Part shown: positions 34,127-45,183 of the stretch, piece by piece
Layout: the number at the start of each line of letters is the position of its first letter
Numbering within the stretch: the stretch's first letter is position 1
Origin: Planococcus plakortidis
Lineage (GTDB): Bacteria > Bacillota > Bacilli > Bacillales_A > Planococcaceae
Length of the DNA stretch: 64,000 nucleotides
Direction: 5' to 3'
Assembly (NCBI RefSeq): GCF_001687605.2
Contig: NZ_CP016539.2
Span: forward strand, 1,332,501-1,396,500
Made by a program: the position numbers and the translations under genes
The notes under the pieces: generated by a model
Database searches by the model: none
The model's input: only the letters and a program-made list of their open reading frames with translations
What the model was told of the DNA's origin: nothing

Positions 34127-34900
34127 ATGAAACGAATTGAATCATTGCAGAACTCGCTCGTCAAACATTGGAAGAAACTGAGCACAACCCGTAAAGAGCG
34201 CGATAAATTCGGGGAATTTCTCATCGAAGGCTTTCATTTGACGGAAGAGGCGTTGAATGAGAAAGACGGCATCAAAGGCTTGATCGTCCGCGAAGGTACG
34301 GATATTCCGGATGCTTGGGACATCGAAGGCCTCACGCTTTATGTGGTGACGGCACAGATTGCCAAAGAAATTGCGGAAACCGAACATACGCAAGGCATTT
34401 TCGCGCATTGCGCACAGCCAGAGTACGATGAATCTATTCAGGCACAATGGCAGACGCTGCTGTTGATCGACGCGGTACAGGACCCGGGCAATGTCGGCAC
34501 GATGATCCGCACCGCGGCAGCTGCCGGAATCGACGCAGTCGTTCTCGGCAAAGGTTCAGCAGATGCCTATAATCCGAAAACGGTGCGCTCGGCGCAAGGC
34601 GCCCATTTCCAGGTACCGATCGTCAAAGGCGATTTATTCGACTGGGTCGAACGCTTGAAGAGCCGAGACGTCCCGGTTTATGGCACGGCGCTATACCAAT
34701 CGGTGCCAATGTATGAGGCGGAGTCGAAAGAGCGGTTTGCGCTCATCGTCGGCAACGAAGGAAGCGGCGTCGAGCCGCAACTGCTCGAGCAGACCGACCA
34801 GAACCTCATGGTGCCGCTTTACGGCCCGGCAGAATCATTGAACGTAGCCGTAGCAACTGGAATTCTATTGTATAGCCTCGTTCCCAAAACTGGTGTTTGA
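34127..34900 (+). CDS. ysgA: TrmH/SpoU-family RNA 2'-O-methyltransferase
   Basis: The 257-residue protein has an N-terminal RNA-binding domain (about 1-95) and the knotted SPOUT methyltransferase with all three motifs: DAVQDPGNVGTMIRTAAAAG, ALIVGNEGSGV and VPLYGPAESLNVAVATGILLY. It probably methylates a ribose of rRNA; the exact target is not readable. It precedes the pheS T-box, as ysgA does in B. subtilis. Its stop codon overlaps the -35 box of the pheS promoter. Confidence 0.88.
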   Translation: MKRIESLQNSLVKHWKKLSTTRKERDKFGEFLIEGFHLTEEALNEKDGIKGLIVREGTDIPDAWDIEGLTLYVVTAQIAKEIAETEHTQGIFAHCAQPEYDESIQAQWQTLLLIDAVQDPGNVGTMIRTAAAAGIDAVVLGKGSADAYNPKTVRSAQGAHFQVPIVKGDLFDWVERLKSRDVPVYGTALYQSVPMYEAESKERFALIVGNEGSGVEPQLLEQTDQNLMVPLYGPAESLNVAVATGILLYSLVPKTGV

Positions 34901-34925
34901 TTAACCGGCGGAAGTTCATTATAAT
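34897..34925 (+). promoter_or_regulatory. pheS leader promoter
   Basis: TTGATT (34897-34902), exactly 17 bp, TATAAT (34920-34925); the -35 overlaps the previous stop codon. Confidence 0.8.
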
Positions 34926-34931
34926 AGAAGA

Positions 34932-35183
34932 GAAATAAACAAGCGTTGACCGGGAAAAGTACGTAGTTCCCTGCATCCAAGGAAGTCCGCCCTCGACTGA
35001 AAGCGCGGATATGCAGGAACTCCGGAAGTTCACCCCGCGAGCTGCTAGACGGGGACCGGCCGCGTGCCGTAAAGTCTGGCCGGTGATGAGCCGTTATTCA
35101 ATGAAGTGATCGCATGCGTGCGATAACTAGGGTGGTACCGCGAATCAATGCCTCGTCCCTTTTTGGGGGCGGGGCTTTTTTAT
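34932..35183 (+). ncRNA. T-box leader of pheST, tRNA-Phe sensing
   Basis: AGGGTGGTACCGCG (35129-35142) is a perfect T-box core. The terminator GCCTCGTCCC / GGGGCGGGGC plus T6 spans 35150-35181. TTC at 35029-35031, in GGAAGTTCACCCC on the 3' side of stem I, fits the phenylalanine specifier. Uncharged tRNA-Phe would prevent termination and raise pheST. It explains the 300-bp gap before pheS. Confidence 0.93.
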
Positions 35184-35201
35184 GTTCAAGGAGGAGAGAA
35201 A

Positions 35202-36239
35202 ATGGAAGCAAGATTGCAGGAATTGAAAAATGAAGCCTTGGAGAAAATCCAGGCAGCGCAAACAGTCAAGGAATTGACGGACGTGCGCGTCGCATATTTA
35301 GGGAAAAAAGGGCCGATCACCGATGTCTTGAAAGGCATGGGGAAATTGCCGGCAGAAGAACGACCGAAAATGGGTGCGCTCGCAAATGAAGTGCGTGCGG
35401 AAGTGACAGAATCACTCGATGCGCGCATGACACTGTTGGAAGAACAAGCAATCAATGAAAAGCTTCAAAGCGAAACGATCGATATTTCCTTGCCAGGGCG
35501 TCCAGCGAAAACGGGCAACCCGCATCCATTGACGCGCGTCGTCGAGGAGATTGAAGACCTGTTCCTGTCGATGGGTTACGAGATCGCGGAAGGCCCGGAA
35601 GTCGAAAAGGATTATTATAATTTCGAAGCGCTCAATTTGCCAAAAGGCCATCCGGCACGCGATATGCAGGATTCCTTCTATATAACGGAAGACATTTTGC
35701 TGCGCACACACACTTCACCGGTGCAGGCACGCACGATGGAAGCGAAAGGCGGAGAGCCGATCAAGATCATCTGCCCGGGCAAAGTGTATCGCCGCGATAA
35801 CGATGACGCGACGCATTCGCATCAATTCACGCAAATCGAAGGGCTCGTAGTCGGCGAGGATATCCGCATGAGCGATTTGAAAGGGACCTTGTCCGTCTTC
35901 GCCAAGAAGATGTTCGGCGAAGACCGTGAAATACGCTTGCGCCCAAGCTTCTTCCCGTTCACGGAGCCTTCTGTTGAAATGGACATCTCTTGTTTTAAAT
36001 GCGGCGGCGACGGCTGCAATGTCTGCAAAAAGACCGGCTGGATCGAAATTCTCGGCGCCGGCATGGTGCATCCGAACGTTCTGGAAATGGCCGGCTATGA
36101 TTCGAAGCGCCTGACAGGATTCGCATTCGGCATGGGGCCGGAGCGCATTGCGATGCTGAAATACGGCATCGAGGACATCCGCCATTTCTACACGAACGAC
36201 GTGCGTTTCTTGACGCAATTTCAACGGACGGAACTTTAA
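35202..36239 (+). CDS. pheS: Phenylalanine-tRNA ligase, alpha subunit
   Basis: PheS carries the catalytic site of the alpha2beta2 enzyme. ATG 35202 follows AAGGAGGAGA; a longer frame from 35148 would run through the terminator. The 345-residue protein has an N-terminal coiled coil (about 1-85) and the class II core ([17 protein letters not shown], motif 2 [21 protein letters not shown], motif 3 [18 protein letters not shown]). ATP and Phe binding residues are in place. pheT follows by 12 bp. Confidence 0.97.
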   Translation: MEARLQELKNEALEKIQAAQTVKELTDVRVAYLGKKGPITDVLKGMGKLPAEERPKMGALANEVRAEVTESLDARMTLLEEQAINEKLQSETIDISLPGRPAKTGNPHPLTRVVEEIEDLFLSMGYEIAEGPEVEKDYYNFEALNLPKGHPARDMQDSFYITEDILLRTHTSPVQARTMEAKGGEPIKIICPGKVYRRDNDDATHSHQFTQIEGLVVGEDIRMSDLKGTLSVFAKKMFGEDREIRLRPSFFPFTEPSVEMDISCFKCGGDGCNVCKKTGWIEILGAGMVHPNVLEMAGYDSKRLTGFAFGMGPERIAMLKYGIEDIRHFYTNDVRFLTQFQRTEL

Positions 36240-36251
36240 GGAGGAACATTC

Positions 36252-38651
36252 ATGTTAGTATCGACAAAATGGTTGAAAGAATACGTAAATACACAAGATT
36301 TGCCCCCTGCGGAACTCGGGGAGAAAATCACGCGCGCAGGTATCGAAGTCGACGCGGTAATCGACCGTTCGGAAGGATTAGCGAATTTGGTCGTCGGTTA
36401 TGTGACGGATTGCGTGAAGCATCCGGAAGCCGATAAACTGTCGATCTGCCAAGTGGACGTCGGCGGCGGGGAAATCGACCAGATCATCTGCGGTGCACCG
36501 AACATCGCGCGGGGCCAGTCGGTCATCGTGGCACGTCCTGGCGCGAAACTTCCGGGTGGCATGAAGATCAAAAAAGCGAAGCTGCGCGGGGAAGTGTCAA
36601 ACGGCATGATCTGCTCATTGCAGGAGCTTGGCATCGAAACGAAATTGGTGCCAAAAAGCTATGCGGAAGGCATTTATGTCTTGCCTGAAAAAGCGGAGCC
36701 TGGCACAGATGTGCTGCCGTATCTGGACTTGGACGATACGGTCTTGGAACTTGGCCTCACGCCGAACCGTGCGGATGCGATGAGCATGCTCGGTGTCGCA
36801 TATGAAGTCGGCGCGATTTTGGAAGAAGACGTTAGCTTACCGGAAATCAGCTATGCCGAAGCGGCAGAGCGCGCGGAAAGCATGCTGTCGCTTGAAGTGG
36901 ATGCGCCAGATGCGAACCCTCTCTATGTCGCGAAAGTCGTGCGCAACGTCGAAGTGAAGGAATCCCCGCTATGGCTGCAGCAGCGCTTGATGGCAGCGGG
37001 TGTGCGCCCGCATAATAATGTCGTTGACGTGACGAACTATATTTTGATGGAATACGGCCAGCCGCTCCATGCGTTCGACTATGATTCCCTTGGTTCCGGT
37101 AACATCACCGTGCGCCAGGCCAAAGAGGGCGAAAAGATCACGACGCTCGATGACACAGAGCGCACATTGTCTGCTCATCAATTGGTCATCACCAATGGCA
37201 CGGATCCTGTCGCGCTGGCAGGAGTCATGGGCGGCGCGAATTCAGAAGTGAGCGACGAAACGACAACGGTCGTCATCGAGTCCGCTTATTTTGCTTCCGA
37301 TTCGATCCGCCGTACATCGAAAGACCATAACCTGAGAAGCGATGCGAGTTCACGCTACGAAAAAGGCGTCGACCCGAACCGCGTTATCCCGGCCGCGGAA
37401 CGTGCCGCACAATTATTGGCTGAACTGGCTGATGGTGAAGTGCTGGCTGGATCGCTCATCTTCGACCAGCTCGATAAGCAAGAGCGCATCGTCAAAGTTT
37501 CACCGGATTTCATCAATAGCCGCCTTGGCATGAAGATCCGCCTCGAGGACATGCTCGACATCCTCAGCCGCCTGAAGTTCAAGACGGAAGCGGTGAACAA
37601 CCAATTGATCATCGAAGTGCCTACGCGCCGTCAAGACATCCAGATCGAAGAAGACGTCGTGGAAGAAATCGCACGCCTTTACGGCTACGACGAGATTCCG
37701 GCAACTTTGCCGCGCACCGATGCCACACCGGGCGGATTGAGCCCTTACCAGGCGAAACGCCGCATCGCGCGCCACTTCCTTGAAGGTGCTGGGCTACTTC
37801 AAGCAACGACTTATTCCTTGACTTCGGAAGCGGCAGCGACGCAATTTGCGCTGGAGCCGACGGAAACGACGCGGCTTTTGATGCCGATGAGCGAAGAGCG
37901 CAGCATTTTGCGCCAAAGCCTGTTGCCTCATTTGCTCGAATCGCTTTCGTACAATACGGCACGCCGCATCGATTCGGCTGCTTTGTATGAAACGGGGTCG
38001 GTGTTCTTGAAAGGGCAGGAGGAACTGCTTGACGAGCAAGAACATTTGGCGATCGTCATGACCGGGTTGTGGGTCGATCACAGTTGGCAAGGCGAAAAGA
38101 AAGCCGTCGACTTTTTCGTGGCAAAAGGCATCGTGGAAGGGTTGGCTGGAAAGCTGGGCCTTGAATTAACGTTTGAACGCGGCGAAATGGACGGCTTGCA
38201 TCCAGGCAGAACCGCTTTTATCCTGCTTGATGGCAAGCGCATCGGCGTCATCGGCGCATTGCACCCGTCCGAGCAGAAAAAGCGTGATTTGAAAGAAACG
38301 ATTGCCGTGGAATTGAACTTGGCGACTTTGCTGACGCGCGAAACGGAAGCGCTTGTCTATACACAAGTGTCCCGTTATCCGACGATTTCACGCGACGTAG
38401 CTCTGGTCCTGTCGAATATCGTGGAAGCACAGACGATTGAAGGTGTCATCCGCAAAGCGGGCGGCAAGCTTTTGAAAGATGTCCGCGTCTTCGATTTATA
38501 CGAAGGTGACCGGATGGAACAAGGCAAGAAATCCTTGGCATTCTCGCTAAAGTATTTCGATCCGGAGAAAACATTGACCGATGACGAAGTGAACGCAGTG
38601 CATGAGAAAATCATCAAAGCGCTCACGGAATCAGGAGCGGAACTCCGCTAA
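36252..38651 (+). CDS. pheT: Phenylalanine-tRNA ligase, beta subunit
   Basis: PheT is the structural and editing subunit. The 799-residue protein shows an N-terminal tRNA-binding OB domain (about 40-155; CVKHPEADKLSICQVDVG), B3/B4 editing region (about 200-370; HAFDYDSLGSGNITVRQA), B5 (about 405-480), catalytic-like fold and the C-terminal FDX-ACB domain (about 705-799; YPTISRDVALVLS). Length is normal. A strong bidirectional terminator follows. Confidence 0.97.
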   Translation: MLVSTKWLKEYVNTQDLPPAELGEKITRAGIEVDAVIDRSEGLANLVVGYVTDCVKHPEADKLSICQVDVGGGEIDQIICGAPNIARGQSVIVARPGAKLPGGMKIKKAKLRGEVSNGMICSLQELGIETKLVPKSYAEGIYVLPEKAEPGTDVLPYLDLDDTVLELGLTPNRADAMSMLGVAYEVGAILEEDVSLPEISYAEAAERAESMLSLEVDAPDANPLYVAKVVRNVEVKESPLWLQQRLMAAGVRPHNNVVDVTNYILMEYGQPLHAFDYDSLGSGNITVRQAKEGEKITTLDDTERTLSAHQLVITNGTDPVALAGVMGGANSEVSDETTTVVIESAYFASDSIRRTSKDHNLRSDASSRYEKGVDPNRVIPAAERAAQLLAELADGEVLAGSLIFDQLDKQERIVKVSPDFINSRLGMKIRLEDMLDILSRLKFKTEAVNNQLIIEVPTRRQDIQIEEDVVEEIARLYGYDEIPATLPRTDATPGGLSPYQAKRRIARHFLEGAGLLQATTYSLTSEAAATQFALEPTETTRLLMPMSEERSILRQSLLPHLLESLSYNTARRIDSAALYETGSVFLKGQEELLDEQEHLAIVMTGLWVDHSWQGEKKAVDFFVAKGIVEGLAGKLGLELTFERGEMDGLHPGRTAFILLDGKRIGVIGALHPSEQKKRDLKETIAVELNLATLLTRETEALVYTQVSRYPTISRDVALVLSNIVEAQTIEGVIRKAGGKLLKDVRVFDLYEGDRMEQGKKSLAFSLKYFDPEKTLTDDEVNAVHEKIIKALTESGAELR

Positions 38652-38656
38652 AAACC

Positions 38657-38697
38657 AAAAACAGTCTTGGGCTCATCGCGAGCCCAAGACTGTTTTT
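38657..38697. terminator. Bidirectional terminator between pheT and rnhC
   Basis: AAAAACAGTCTTGGGCTC and GAGCCCAAGACTGTTTTT form a perfect 18-bp stem with a five-base loop. It also ends the minus-strand rnhC, whose last codon it touches. Confidence 0.95.
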
Positions 38698-39631
38698 ATG
38701 TGCGTTTTTTCTTTGCTGCCAAAACTTGCGCTTTCTTCGTGTTGGCAAAATGGGCTTTCGTGATGTTTTTCAGGAACACTTCCCCGCGCGACAGCAGGAT
38801 CTTCGCGGCGGCTTCGTCAACGATCGCCCCGGCGCCTTTTGGCAAGGTGACACCGGCAATCGTGCTGAGCCGGTCCATTTCCTCTAAGAAAGCGACCCGT
38901 GCGATGATCGATGCGCAGGCAACCGATACATGGAGATTTTCCGCTTTCGTGGAAAACAGCACATTCTCGCGGATGATCTCCGCCTCATGGGCGATATGTC
39001 GATAGTAAATGCCGCGCTCTGCGAATTGGTCGATCAGGATCGCTTCGGGTTTTTCCGGCGCTATTTTCCGCAGCACATGCTTCAAGGCCTGGTTATGGAG
39101 CAAGGCCTTGATCTTTCCTTGCGACCAGCCCTGCGCCTGCACTTGATTGTATTTCTCGTTATTCAAGGTCAGCACACTATGGGGAAATGCCGCTTTTAAG
39201 TCAGGGGCGATTTTCCGCATATAGTCATCCGTCAATTGCTTGGAATCCTTGACGCCAAGCTCTTTGGCGAGTTCGACTTGCTGTGCAGGGACGTAACATG
39301 CGGCGACCGTGATCGGGCCGAAAAAATCGCCCGTGCCCGTTTCATCGGAACCGAGCACGGAGCGTTTGGCGAAATCAGGAGGAAGCTCATCGCCTTTTGT
39401 CTTGGCTGTTTTTTCCTTGCTGCTGTTGGCGGCACCCCATTTAGCGGATTCGCGTTCGGCGCCAGCGCCTTGGAACATGACTTTTCCGGATGAGTAGACG
39501 GTAATCATCGCATCCGGCAGCTTAGCGGCAAAGCGGGCGTGGGGATTTTTGGTTTTTATTTCCTTATTACGGTAATGGTCCATTAACCGTTTCAAGGCTT
39601 CTTCAGGCAGTTTCAGGACGCTATTGGTCAT
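38696..39631 (-). CDS. rnhC: Ribonuclease HIII
   Basis: RnhC removes RNA from RNA-DNA hybrids. The 311-residue minus-strand protein has the N-terminal TBP-like substrate-binding domain (about 1-90) typical of HIII and the catalytic core starting [15 protein letters not shown], with Asp and Glu in the family's DExG form (D, E) and later acidic residues in ILIDQFAE. Divergent from zapA across a short region with overlapping promoters, the same order as in B. subtilis. Confidence 0.93.
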   Translation of the reverse strand: MTNSVLKLPEEALKRLMDHYRNKEIKTKNPHARFAAKLPDAMITVYSSGKVMFQGAGAERESAKWGAANSSKEKTAKTKGDELPPDFAKRSVLGSDETGTGDFFGPITVAACYVPAQQVELAKELGVKDSKQLTDDYMRKIAPDLKAAFPHSVLTLNNEKYNQVQAQGWSQGKIKALLHNQALKHVLRKIAPEKPEAILIDQFAERGIYYRHIAHEAEIIRENVLFSTKAENLHVSVACASIIARVAFLEEMDRLSTIAGVTLPKGAGAIVDEAAAKILLSRGEVFLKNITKAHFANTKKAQVLAAKKKRT

Positions 39632-39652
39632 AGGGAGTCCCCTTTCTTATGA

Positions 39653-39682
39653 TTCACAATCGGCTCGTGTTCGTGTTATGAT
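39653..39682 (+). promoter_or_regulatory. zapA promoter
   Basis: TTCACA (39653-39658), 18 bp, TATGAT (39677-39682) with an extended TGT (39674-39676). It overlaps the region upstream of the divergent rnhC. Confidence 0.6.
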
Positions 39683-39713
39683 GGTCTATAGAATTCCAAA
39701 GGGGGAACGCGCA

Positions 39714-39974
39714 TTGCAGGAGCAGCATAAAATTCGCACTGTCGTTGATATATATGGCCATACCTACAAGATGCTCGGTACTGAGACATCCGGCCATATG
39801 CGGCTTGTCGCTTCCATGGTCGACAGCAAGATGCGGGAGATCAACGCCGCCAATCCATCGCTTGACCAGGCGAAACTAGCCGTATTGACCGCGGTAAATG
39901 CGACACATGAATATCTTAAACTGAAAGAGCAGCTAGAACAAATGGAAATTGAATTGAATAACTTGAAGGGCTGA
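39714..39974 (+). CDS. zapA: Cell division protein ZapA, TTG start
   Basis: ZapA bundles FtsZ filaments. TTG 39714 is chosen because AAAGGGGG (39698-39705) lies 8 bp upstream and the product, [20 protein letters not shown] at its start, is 86 residues, the family size; the longer frame from 39624 covers the promoter. The N-terminal half is the ZapA globular domain, the C-terminal half a coiled coil ([18 protein letters not shown]). Followed closely by cvpA. Confidence 0.9.
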   Translation: MQEQHKIRTVVDIYGHTYKMLGTETSGHMRLVASMVDSKMREINAANPSLDQAKLAVLTAVNATHEYLKLKEQLEQMEIELNNLKG

Positions 39975-39979
39975 CGGAT

Positions 39980-40516
39980 ATGCTTGATTTAATCTTATTG
40001 GTATTGCTTCTGGCCGGGATCCTGGTCGGCTTCAAGAGAGGGCTTGTGCTGCAGTTCTTGCACATGGTCGGTTTCATCGTCGCCCTCATTGTCGCCTATA
40101 CGTACTATAAACCGCTAGCAGAAAACTTTGTGTTATGGGTTCCATACCCGACGGTCGACGAAACATCGCGCTTTGCGATTGCCGTCGAACAATTGAACCT
40201 GGACGAAACCTTTTACCAGCTCTTGGCATTTGCACTTATTTTCTTTGTTGTGAAATTTTTGCTGACGCTGATCGCTTCCATGTTCGATTTCATTAAATAC
40301 ATACCGGTGCTCGGATTCCTGAGCCGGATTTTTGGTGGGATCCTCGGGCTCATCGAAGCGCACATCCTGTTGTTCATCGGCTTGTATGTATTTGCGCTCT
40401 TGCCGATCGACGGGATTCAAAATCAGATCGAAAACTCCGGGATCGCACGGACCATCCTGGAGCACACGCCTTATTTCTCTGAGAAAGTGAAGGAATGGTG
40501 GTATATTTATATGTAG
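39980..40516 (+). CDS. CvpA family membrane protein
   Basis: The 178-residue protein has four predicted TM segments (about 2-18, 26-44, 75-98, 112-135) and the CvpA pattern GFKRGLVLQFLHMVGFIVALIVAYTYYKPLAE. In E. coli CvpA is needed for colicin V production; its role here is unknown. It lies 5 bp after zapA, as yshB does in B. subtilis. A short hairpin terminator follows. Confidence 0.85.
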   Translation: MLDLILLVLLLAGILVGFKRGLVLQFLHMVGFIVALIVAYTYYKPLAENFVLWVPYPTVDETSRFAIAVEQLNLDETFYQLLAFALIFFVVKFLLTLIASMFDFIKYIPVLGFLSRIFGGILGLIEAHILLFIGLYVFALLPIDGIQNQIENSGIARTILEHTPYFSEKVKEWWYIYM

Positions 40517-40520
40517 TAGG

Positions 40521-40549
40521 AACTTCTCTCTTACGAGGGAAGTTTTTTT
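40521..40549 (+). terminator. Terminator after cvpA
   Basis: AACTTCTCTC and GAGGGAAGTT pair with one mismatch around loop TTAC, then T7. Confidence 0.8.
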
Positions 40550-40577
40550 ATGAACCGATTAGGGAGGTTTGTTTCGC

Positions 40578-42281
40578 ATGAATAAAAAAATCATTATCCG
40601 CACATTGGAAAATATTGCGTTATATATGGAATTAAAGGGGGACAACCCGTTTAAAGTATCGGCTTTCCGCAAAGCTGCCCAAGCACTCGAACTCGACCAG
40701 CGCAGCTTAGATGAGATTGATGATGTCACGAAGCTGAAAGGCATTGGCAAAGGGACGGGCGATGTCATAACGGAATTGCTCAACGACGGCAAATCGTCTG
40801 TCCTCGAAGAACTCCAGGAAGAAGTGCCGAAAGGGCTTGTACCGATGCTCAAGCTGCAAGGGCTTGGCGGCAAGAAAATCGCCAAGCTTTACAAAGAACT
40901 CGGCGTGGATTCGATGGAATCCTTGAAGCAGGCATGCATCGACGGGCGCGTCCAGGCGCTTCCGGGATTCGGCAAGAAATCAGAGGAGAAAATCCTGCTC
41001 GAACTGGAAAACTTTGAAACCGATCCGGGCCGACACCCCATCTGGAAAACGGAAGAAACCGTCGCTTTCATCGAAAACCTGTTGACGACGATTTCCGATG
41101 TCGCGGAATTTTCAGTTGCCGGAAGCTTCCGCCGCACGAAAGAGACGAGCAAAGACCTCGATTTCATCGTGGCGACCGATGAACCGGCGAAAGTGAAAGA
41201 GCAGCTGCTCGCCGGCCTCCCTGTAAAGGAAACCATCGCTTCAGGAGATACGAAAGTGTCTGTAGCGGTGGAAGTGGTCGAGCCGATCGATGTCGATTTC
41301 CGGCTGGTCGCACCTGAAGAATTCGCGACGGCGCTGCATCATTTCACCGGCTCGAAAGACCATAATGTAAGGATGCGCCAACTGGCCAAGGCGAAAAAAG
41401 AGAAAATCAGCGAGTACGGGGTGGAGCAGGAAGACGGTTCTGTCTTGACGTTCGAATCGGAAGAAGCATTCTTTGCCCATTTCGATTTGTCGTTCATCCC
41501 GCCGACCGTACGTGAGGATGGCCGCGAAATCGACCGCATCGATGAATTGCCACACCTTGTCACAGTTGATGATATCCGCGGTGATTTGCATATGCACACG
41601 ACCTGGTCGGACGGGGCGCATTCCATCGATGAAATGATTGACGCGTGCCGCGGGGAAGGATACGAATACATGGTCATCACCGATCATTCGCAATACCTGA
41701 AAGTCGCGAACGGCTTGACGCCTGAGCGCTTGATTGAACAAAACGGGAAAATACGCGAAGCGAATAAACGCCATGAGGGCATCGAAGTATTGTCCGGTAC
41801 GGAAATGGACATCTTGCCGGATGGCAGTTTGGATTTTGATGACGAAGTGCTCGCAAAACTGGATTTTGTCATCGCGAGCATCCATTCAAGTTTCCAGCAA
41901 CCGCAAGAACAGATCATGGCGCGTATCTTGACGGCGATGAAGAACCCGTACGTCCATATGATCGCGCATCCGACCGGCCGTATCGTCGGGAAACGCGATG
42001 GCTACAACCCCGATGTCGAGCAGATCCTCGACTGGGCCAAGGAATACGGCAAAATCGTCGAGTTGAACGCGAGCCCATATCGCCTCGACCTCGCAGTCGA
42101 ATGGCTCGTCATGGCACAGGAAAAAGGCGTCCCGGTCGCCATCAATACCGATGCCCACTCAATCGAAGGATTGGACGTCATGGCAACAGGCGTCCGCCAC
42201 GCACAGAAAGCATGGCTGAAAAAAGACAATGTGGTCAATACATGGCCGCTTGAGAAGTTAAGAGATTTCTTGAAACGATAA
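40578..42281 (+). CDS. polX: DNA polymerase/3'-5' exonuclease PolX
   Basis: PolX fills short gaps in base excision repair. ATG 40578 follows GGGAGGT; a TTG at 40569 would add three residues. The 567-residue protein has an N-terminal 8-kDa-like domain with helix-hairpin-helix repeats ([34 protein letters not shown]), the X-family palm ([20 protein letters not shown] with two Asp and VDVDFRLV-like third Asp in PIDVDFRLV), and a C-terminal PHP exonuclease domain ([31 protein letters not shown]). All catalytic metal ligands are present. Confidence 0.95.
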   Translation: MNKKIIIRTLENIALYMELKGDNPFKVSAFRKAAQALELDQRSLDEIDDVTKLKGIGKGTGDVITELLNDGKSSVLEELQEEVPKGLVPMLKLQGLGGKKIAKLYKELGVDSMESLKQACIDGRVQALPGFGKKSEEKILLELENFETDPGRHPIWKTEETVAFIENLLTTISDVAEFSVAGSFRRTKETSKDLDFIVATDEPAKVKEQLLAGLPVKETIASGDTKVSVAVEVVEPIDVDFRLVAPEEFATALHHFTGSKDHNVRMRQLAKAKKEKISEYGVEQEDGSVLTFESEEAFFAHFDLSFIPPTVREDGREIDRIDELPHLVTVDDIRGDLHMHTTWSDGAHSIDEMIDACRGEGYEYMVITDHSQYLKVANGLTPERLIEQNGKIREANKRHEGIEVLSGTEMDILPDGSLDFDDEVLAKLDFVIASIHSSFQQPQEQIMARILTAMKNPYVHMIAHPTGRIVGKRDGYNPDVEQILDWAKEYGKIVELNASPYRLDLAVEWLVMAQEKGVPVAINTDAHSIEGLDVMATGVRHAQKAWLKKDNVVNTWPLEKLRDFLKR

Positions 42282-42294
42282 AGGAGGAGTTTAT

Positions 42295-44655
42295 ATGATC
42301 GCAGAGCGCGCATTACGAACTCTCGAATTCTATAAAATCCGCGAAGAAGTGGCGGCATTCTGCACCTCATCACTTGGAAAAGGGTTAGTGAAAGAATTGC
42401 TGCCGTCCACTGACATCGCGGAAGTGAACCGCTTGCTCGAGGAAATGGACGAAGCAGCGCAATTATTGCGCGTCAAGAATAATGTGCCCATGGGCGGCAT
42501 TTCCGATATCCGCCCCCATGCGAAACGCGCACAAATTGGTGGCTCTTTGAGTCCGGTAGAATTGATGGAAGTCTCGTCAACGATCCGCGCGAGCCGCATT
42601 TTACGGCATTTCCTTGAAGCGTTCGACGCAGAAGAAGATGCCCCCATCCCCCATTTCATGGAGAAAAAAGAAAGCATGCCGATTTTGACACAGCTCGAAC
42701 ATGACATCAACGCATGCATCGATGACAACGGCGCAGTGGTCGACAGCGCAAGCCCGGAACTTCGCAGCATTCGCCAATCGCTGCGTGCGCAGGAAAGCCG
42801 CGTACGCGAAAAACTCGAAAGCCTGATCCGCGGGCGCAATGCCTCGAAAATGCTGTCGGACTCAATAGTCACCATCCGCAATGACCGCTTTGTCATCCCG
42901 GTCAAGCAGGAATACAGAAGCCATTATGGCGGCATCGTCCACGATCAATCATCTTCTGGCCAGACATTGTTCATCGAGCCGAATGCTGTCGTACAGGCGA
43001 ATAATGAAGTGCGCCGCCTCAAGCTGAAAGAAAAAGAAGAGATCGACCGCATTCTCCAGATGCTGTCTGCCAAAGTGCAGGAAGTCGCGCATGAATTGTT
43101 TACCTTGGTCGGCGTATTGGCAGAGGTGGATTTGATTCTTGCGAAAGCGAAATACGGGCAAGCCCATAAATGTTCGACTCCCGAAATGAACACGGAAGGC
43201 TATATCAATTTGAAGAAAGCGCGCCATCCGCTCATCCCGCAGGACGAAGTGGTGCCGAACGATATCGAGTTCGGGAGGGACATCACCGCAATTGTCATCA
43301 CCGGCCCAAATACAGGCGGGAAAACCGTCACCTTGAAAACGGTCGGCCTGTCGACTTTGATGGCACAGGCAGGGCTGCCCGTGCCGGCACTCGAAGGATC
43401 GGAACTGGCCGTATTCGATCAGGTTTTCGCTGATATCGGCGATGAGCAATCAATCGAGCAAAGCTTGAGTACGTTCTCGTCCCATATGGTCAACATCGTC
43501 GACATCCTCGAGAAATTCGACGAGAATTCACTCGTCATTTTCGATGAGCTCGGAGCCGGCACCGATCCCCAGGAAGGGGCGGCGCTTGCCATTTCATTGC
43601 TGGACGAGGTGCATGGCAGAGGCGCACGCGTCATCGCGACGACCCATTATCCGGAACTGAAAGCGTATGGCTACAACCGGGAAGGGGTCGCCAATGCCAG
43701 CGTCGAGTTCGACGTGGAGACATTGAGCCCGACGTACCGGTTGCTGATCGGCGTGCCGGGGCGCAGCAACGCATTCGAAATTTCCAAGCGTCTCGGCTTG
43801 CCGGAACATATCATTTCCCATGCGAAGAGCTTCACGGGAACCGACCGCAAAGAAGTCGACTCGATGATCGCCTCGCTCGAGAAGAGCCGGCGAGAAGCTG
43901 AACGGGATGCGGAAGAAACCCGTTCCGTGTTAGAAGAATCTGAGGCCTTGAAAGAAGGATTGGCAAAACGCCTCGCGGAGTATGAAAGCCGCAAGGAACA
44001 ACTCGAAGATAAAGCGAAAGAAAAAGCGCGCAAAATCGTCGACCAGGCACGGGCGGAAGCAGACGCCGTCATCAAGGAACTGCGCCAGATGCAACTTGCC
44101 CAGCAGACAGGCGTAAAAGAACATCAGCTGATCGATGCGAAAAAACGGCTGGAAGATGCCATGCCGGAAAACCGCGTCTTGAAAAAAGCGAAAAAGAAAA
44201 ACGAACCGGTCGCCCTGAAACCGAACGACGAAGTGAAAGTGCTGTCCTATGGCCAAAAAGGGACATTGGTCGAAAAGGTTTCAGATACGGAATGGATCGT
44301 ACAGGTCGGCATCTTGAAAATGAAGCTGCCGGAATCCGACCTCAGCTATACGAAGCCCGAAAAGCAAAAGGAAACACGCACGATGACCAGCTTGAAAGGC
44401 CGCGAAGGCTATACGAAAATGGAGCTGGACCTTCGCGGGGAGCGGTACGAAGATGCCTTGTCGCGCGTGGAGAAGTATTTGGACGATGCCTTGCTGGCGA
44501 ATTACCATCAAGTCTCCATCATCCACGGAAAAGGGACGGGCGCGCTTCGCCAAGGCGTGCAGCAATACTTGAAAAAACATCCGCGCGTCAAAAGTTACCG
44601 TTTTGGCGAAGCGGGTGAAGGCGGCTCGGGTGTAACGGTCGCTGAATTGAAGTAA
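42295..44655 (+). CDS. mutS2: Endonuclease MutS2 with Smr domain
   Basis: MutS2 in Bacillus acts on branched DNA and on stalled, collided ribosomes. The 786-residue protein has the MutS-like core and ATPase (Walker [16 protein letters not shown], Walker [27 protein letters not shown]), a long charged coiled coil (about 515-620) with KOW-like segment, and the C-terminal Smr nuclease domain ([16 protein letters not shown]...[13 protein letters not shown]). It follows polX by 13 bp and its length is normal. Confidence 0.96.
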   Translation: MIAERALRTLEFYKIREEVAAFCTSSLGKGLVKELLPSTDIAEVNRLLEEMDEAAQLLRVKNNVPMGGISDIRPHAKRAQIGGSLSPVELMEVSSTIRASRILRHFLEAFDAEEDAPIPHFMEKKESMPILTQLEHDINACIDDNGAVVDSASPELRSIRQSLRAQESRVREKLESLIRGRNASKMLSDSIVTIRNDRFVIPVKQEYRSHYGGIVHDQSSSGQTLFIEPNAVVQANNEVRRLKLKEKEEIDRILQMLSAKVQEVAHELFTLVGVLAEVDLILAKAKYGQAHKCSTPEMNTEGYINLKKARHPLIPQDEVVPNDIEFGRDITAIVITGPNTGGKTVTLKTVGLSTLMAQAGLPVPALEGSELAVFDQVFADIGDEQSIEQSLSTFSSHMVNIVDILEKFDENSLVIFDELGAGTDPQEGAALAISLLDEVHGRGARVIATTHYPELKAYGYNREGVANASVEFDVETLSPTYRLLIGVPGRSNAFEISKRLGLPEHIISHAKSFTGTDRKEVDSMIASLEKSRREAERDAEETRSVLEESEALKEGLAKRLAEYESRKEQLEDKAKEKARKIVDQARAEADAVIKELRQMQLAQQTGVKEHQLIDAKKRLEDAMPENRVLKKAKKKNEPVALKPNDEVKVLSYGQKGTLVEKVSDTEWIVQVGILKMKLPESDLSYTKPEKQKETRTMTSLKGREGYTKMELDLRGERYEDALSRVEKYLDDALLANYHQVSIIHGKGTGALRQGVQQYLKKHPRVKSYRFGEAGEGGSGVTVAELK

Positions 44656-44676
44656 GGGCGGAAGGGGAGCTTGCAG

Positions 44677-45090
44677 ATGTTCGAAGAAGGATTTTGGACC
44701 CACCCGCTCGTCGAGACAGCTGGCTATTTCAGTGTGGTGGTGCTGTGCTTGATCGTGGCGATGGTCATTTTTGAAATCGTGACGAAGTATAAGAACTGGG
44801 AAGAAATCAAGAGCGGCAACTTGGCCGTGGCAATGGCGACAGGCGGGAAGATTTTCGGTGTCACGAATATTTTCCGCTTCTCGATCGAACAGCACACGAC
44901 ACTGTTCGAAATGATCGGCTGGGGACTATTCGGTTTCGTGCTCTTGATCTTTGCTTATCTCCTCTTTGAGTTTCTGACACCGAAATTCAAGGTGGACGAA
45001 GAAATTGCCCGTGACAACCGTTCGGTCGGCTTGATTTCGATGACCATTTCGGTCGGCTTATCGTACGTTATCGGGGCAAGTATTTCATAG
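44677..45090 (+). CDS. yshE: DUF350 family membrane protein
   Basis: The 137-residue protein has four hydrophobic segments (about 13-34, 49-62, 78-103, 115-137), with DUF350-like NLAVAMATGGKIFGVTNIFRF. Function unknown. ATG 44677 follows GGAAGGGGAG; an in-frame TTG at 44671 lies too near the ribosome site. Position behind mutS2 matches yshE in B. subtilis. A microprotein gene follows 12 bp later. Confidence 0.8.
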   Translation: MFEEGFWTHPLVETAGYFSVVVLCLIVAMVIFEIVTKYKNWEEIKSGNLAVAMATGGKIFGVTNIFRFSIEQHTTLFEMIGWGLFGFVLLIFAYLLFEFLTPKFKVDEEIARDNRSVGLISMTISVGLSYVIGASIS

Positions 45091-45102
45091 GAGTTGGAAC
45101 GA

Positions 45103-45183
45103 ATGGAAAACCTGATCAAAATCTTAATCGTTTTTTGTATCTTGTTCGTGCTTGTAGGAATCGTCTTCCTATTTATCTTTTGA
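45103..45183 (+). CDS. 26-residue membrane microprotein
   Basis: The reading frame codes MENLIKILIVFCILFVLVGI plus six more hydrophobic residues, one continuous TM helix (about 5-26). AGGAGTT lies 8 bp before the ATG and begins in the stop codon of the DUF350 gene. A terminator starts at the stop codon, so the frame lies precisely between a ribosome site and the end of the transcript. It may be a partner of the DUF350 protein. Its role is unknown. Confidence 0.65.
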   Translation: MENLIKILIVFCILFVLVGIVFLFIF

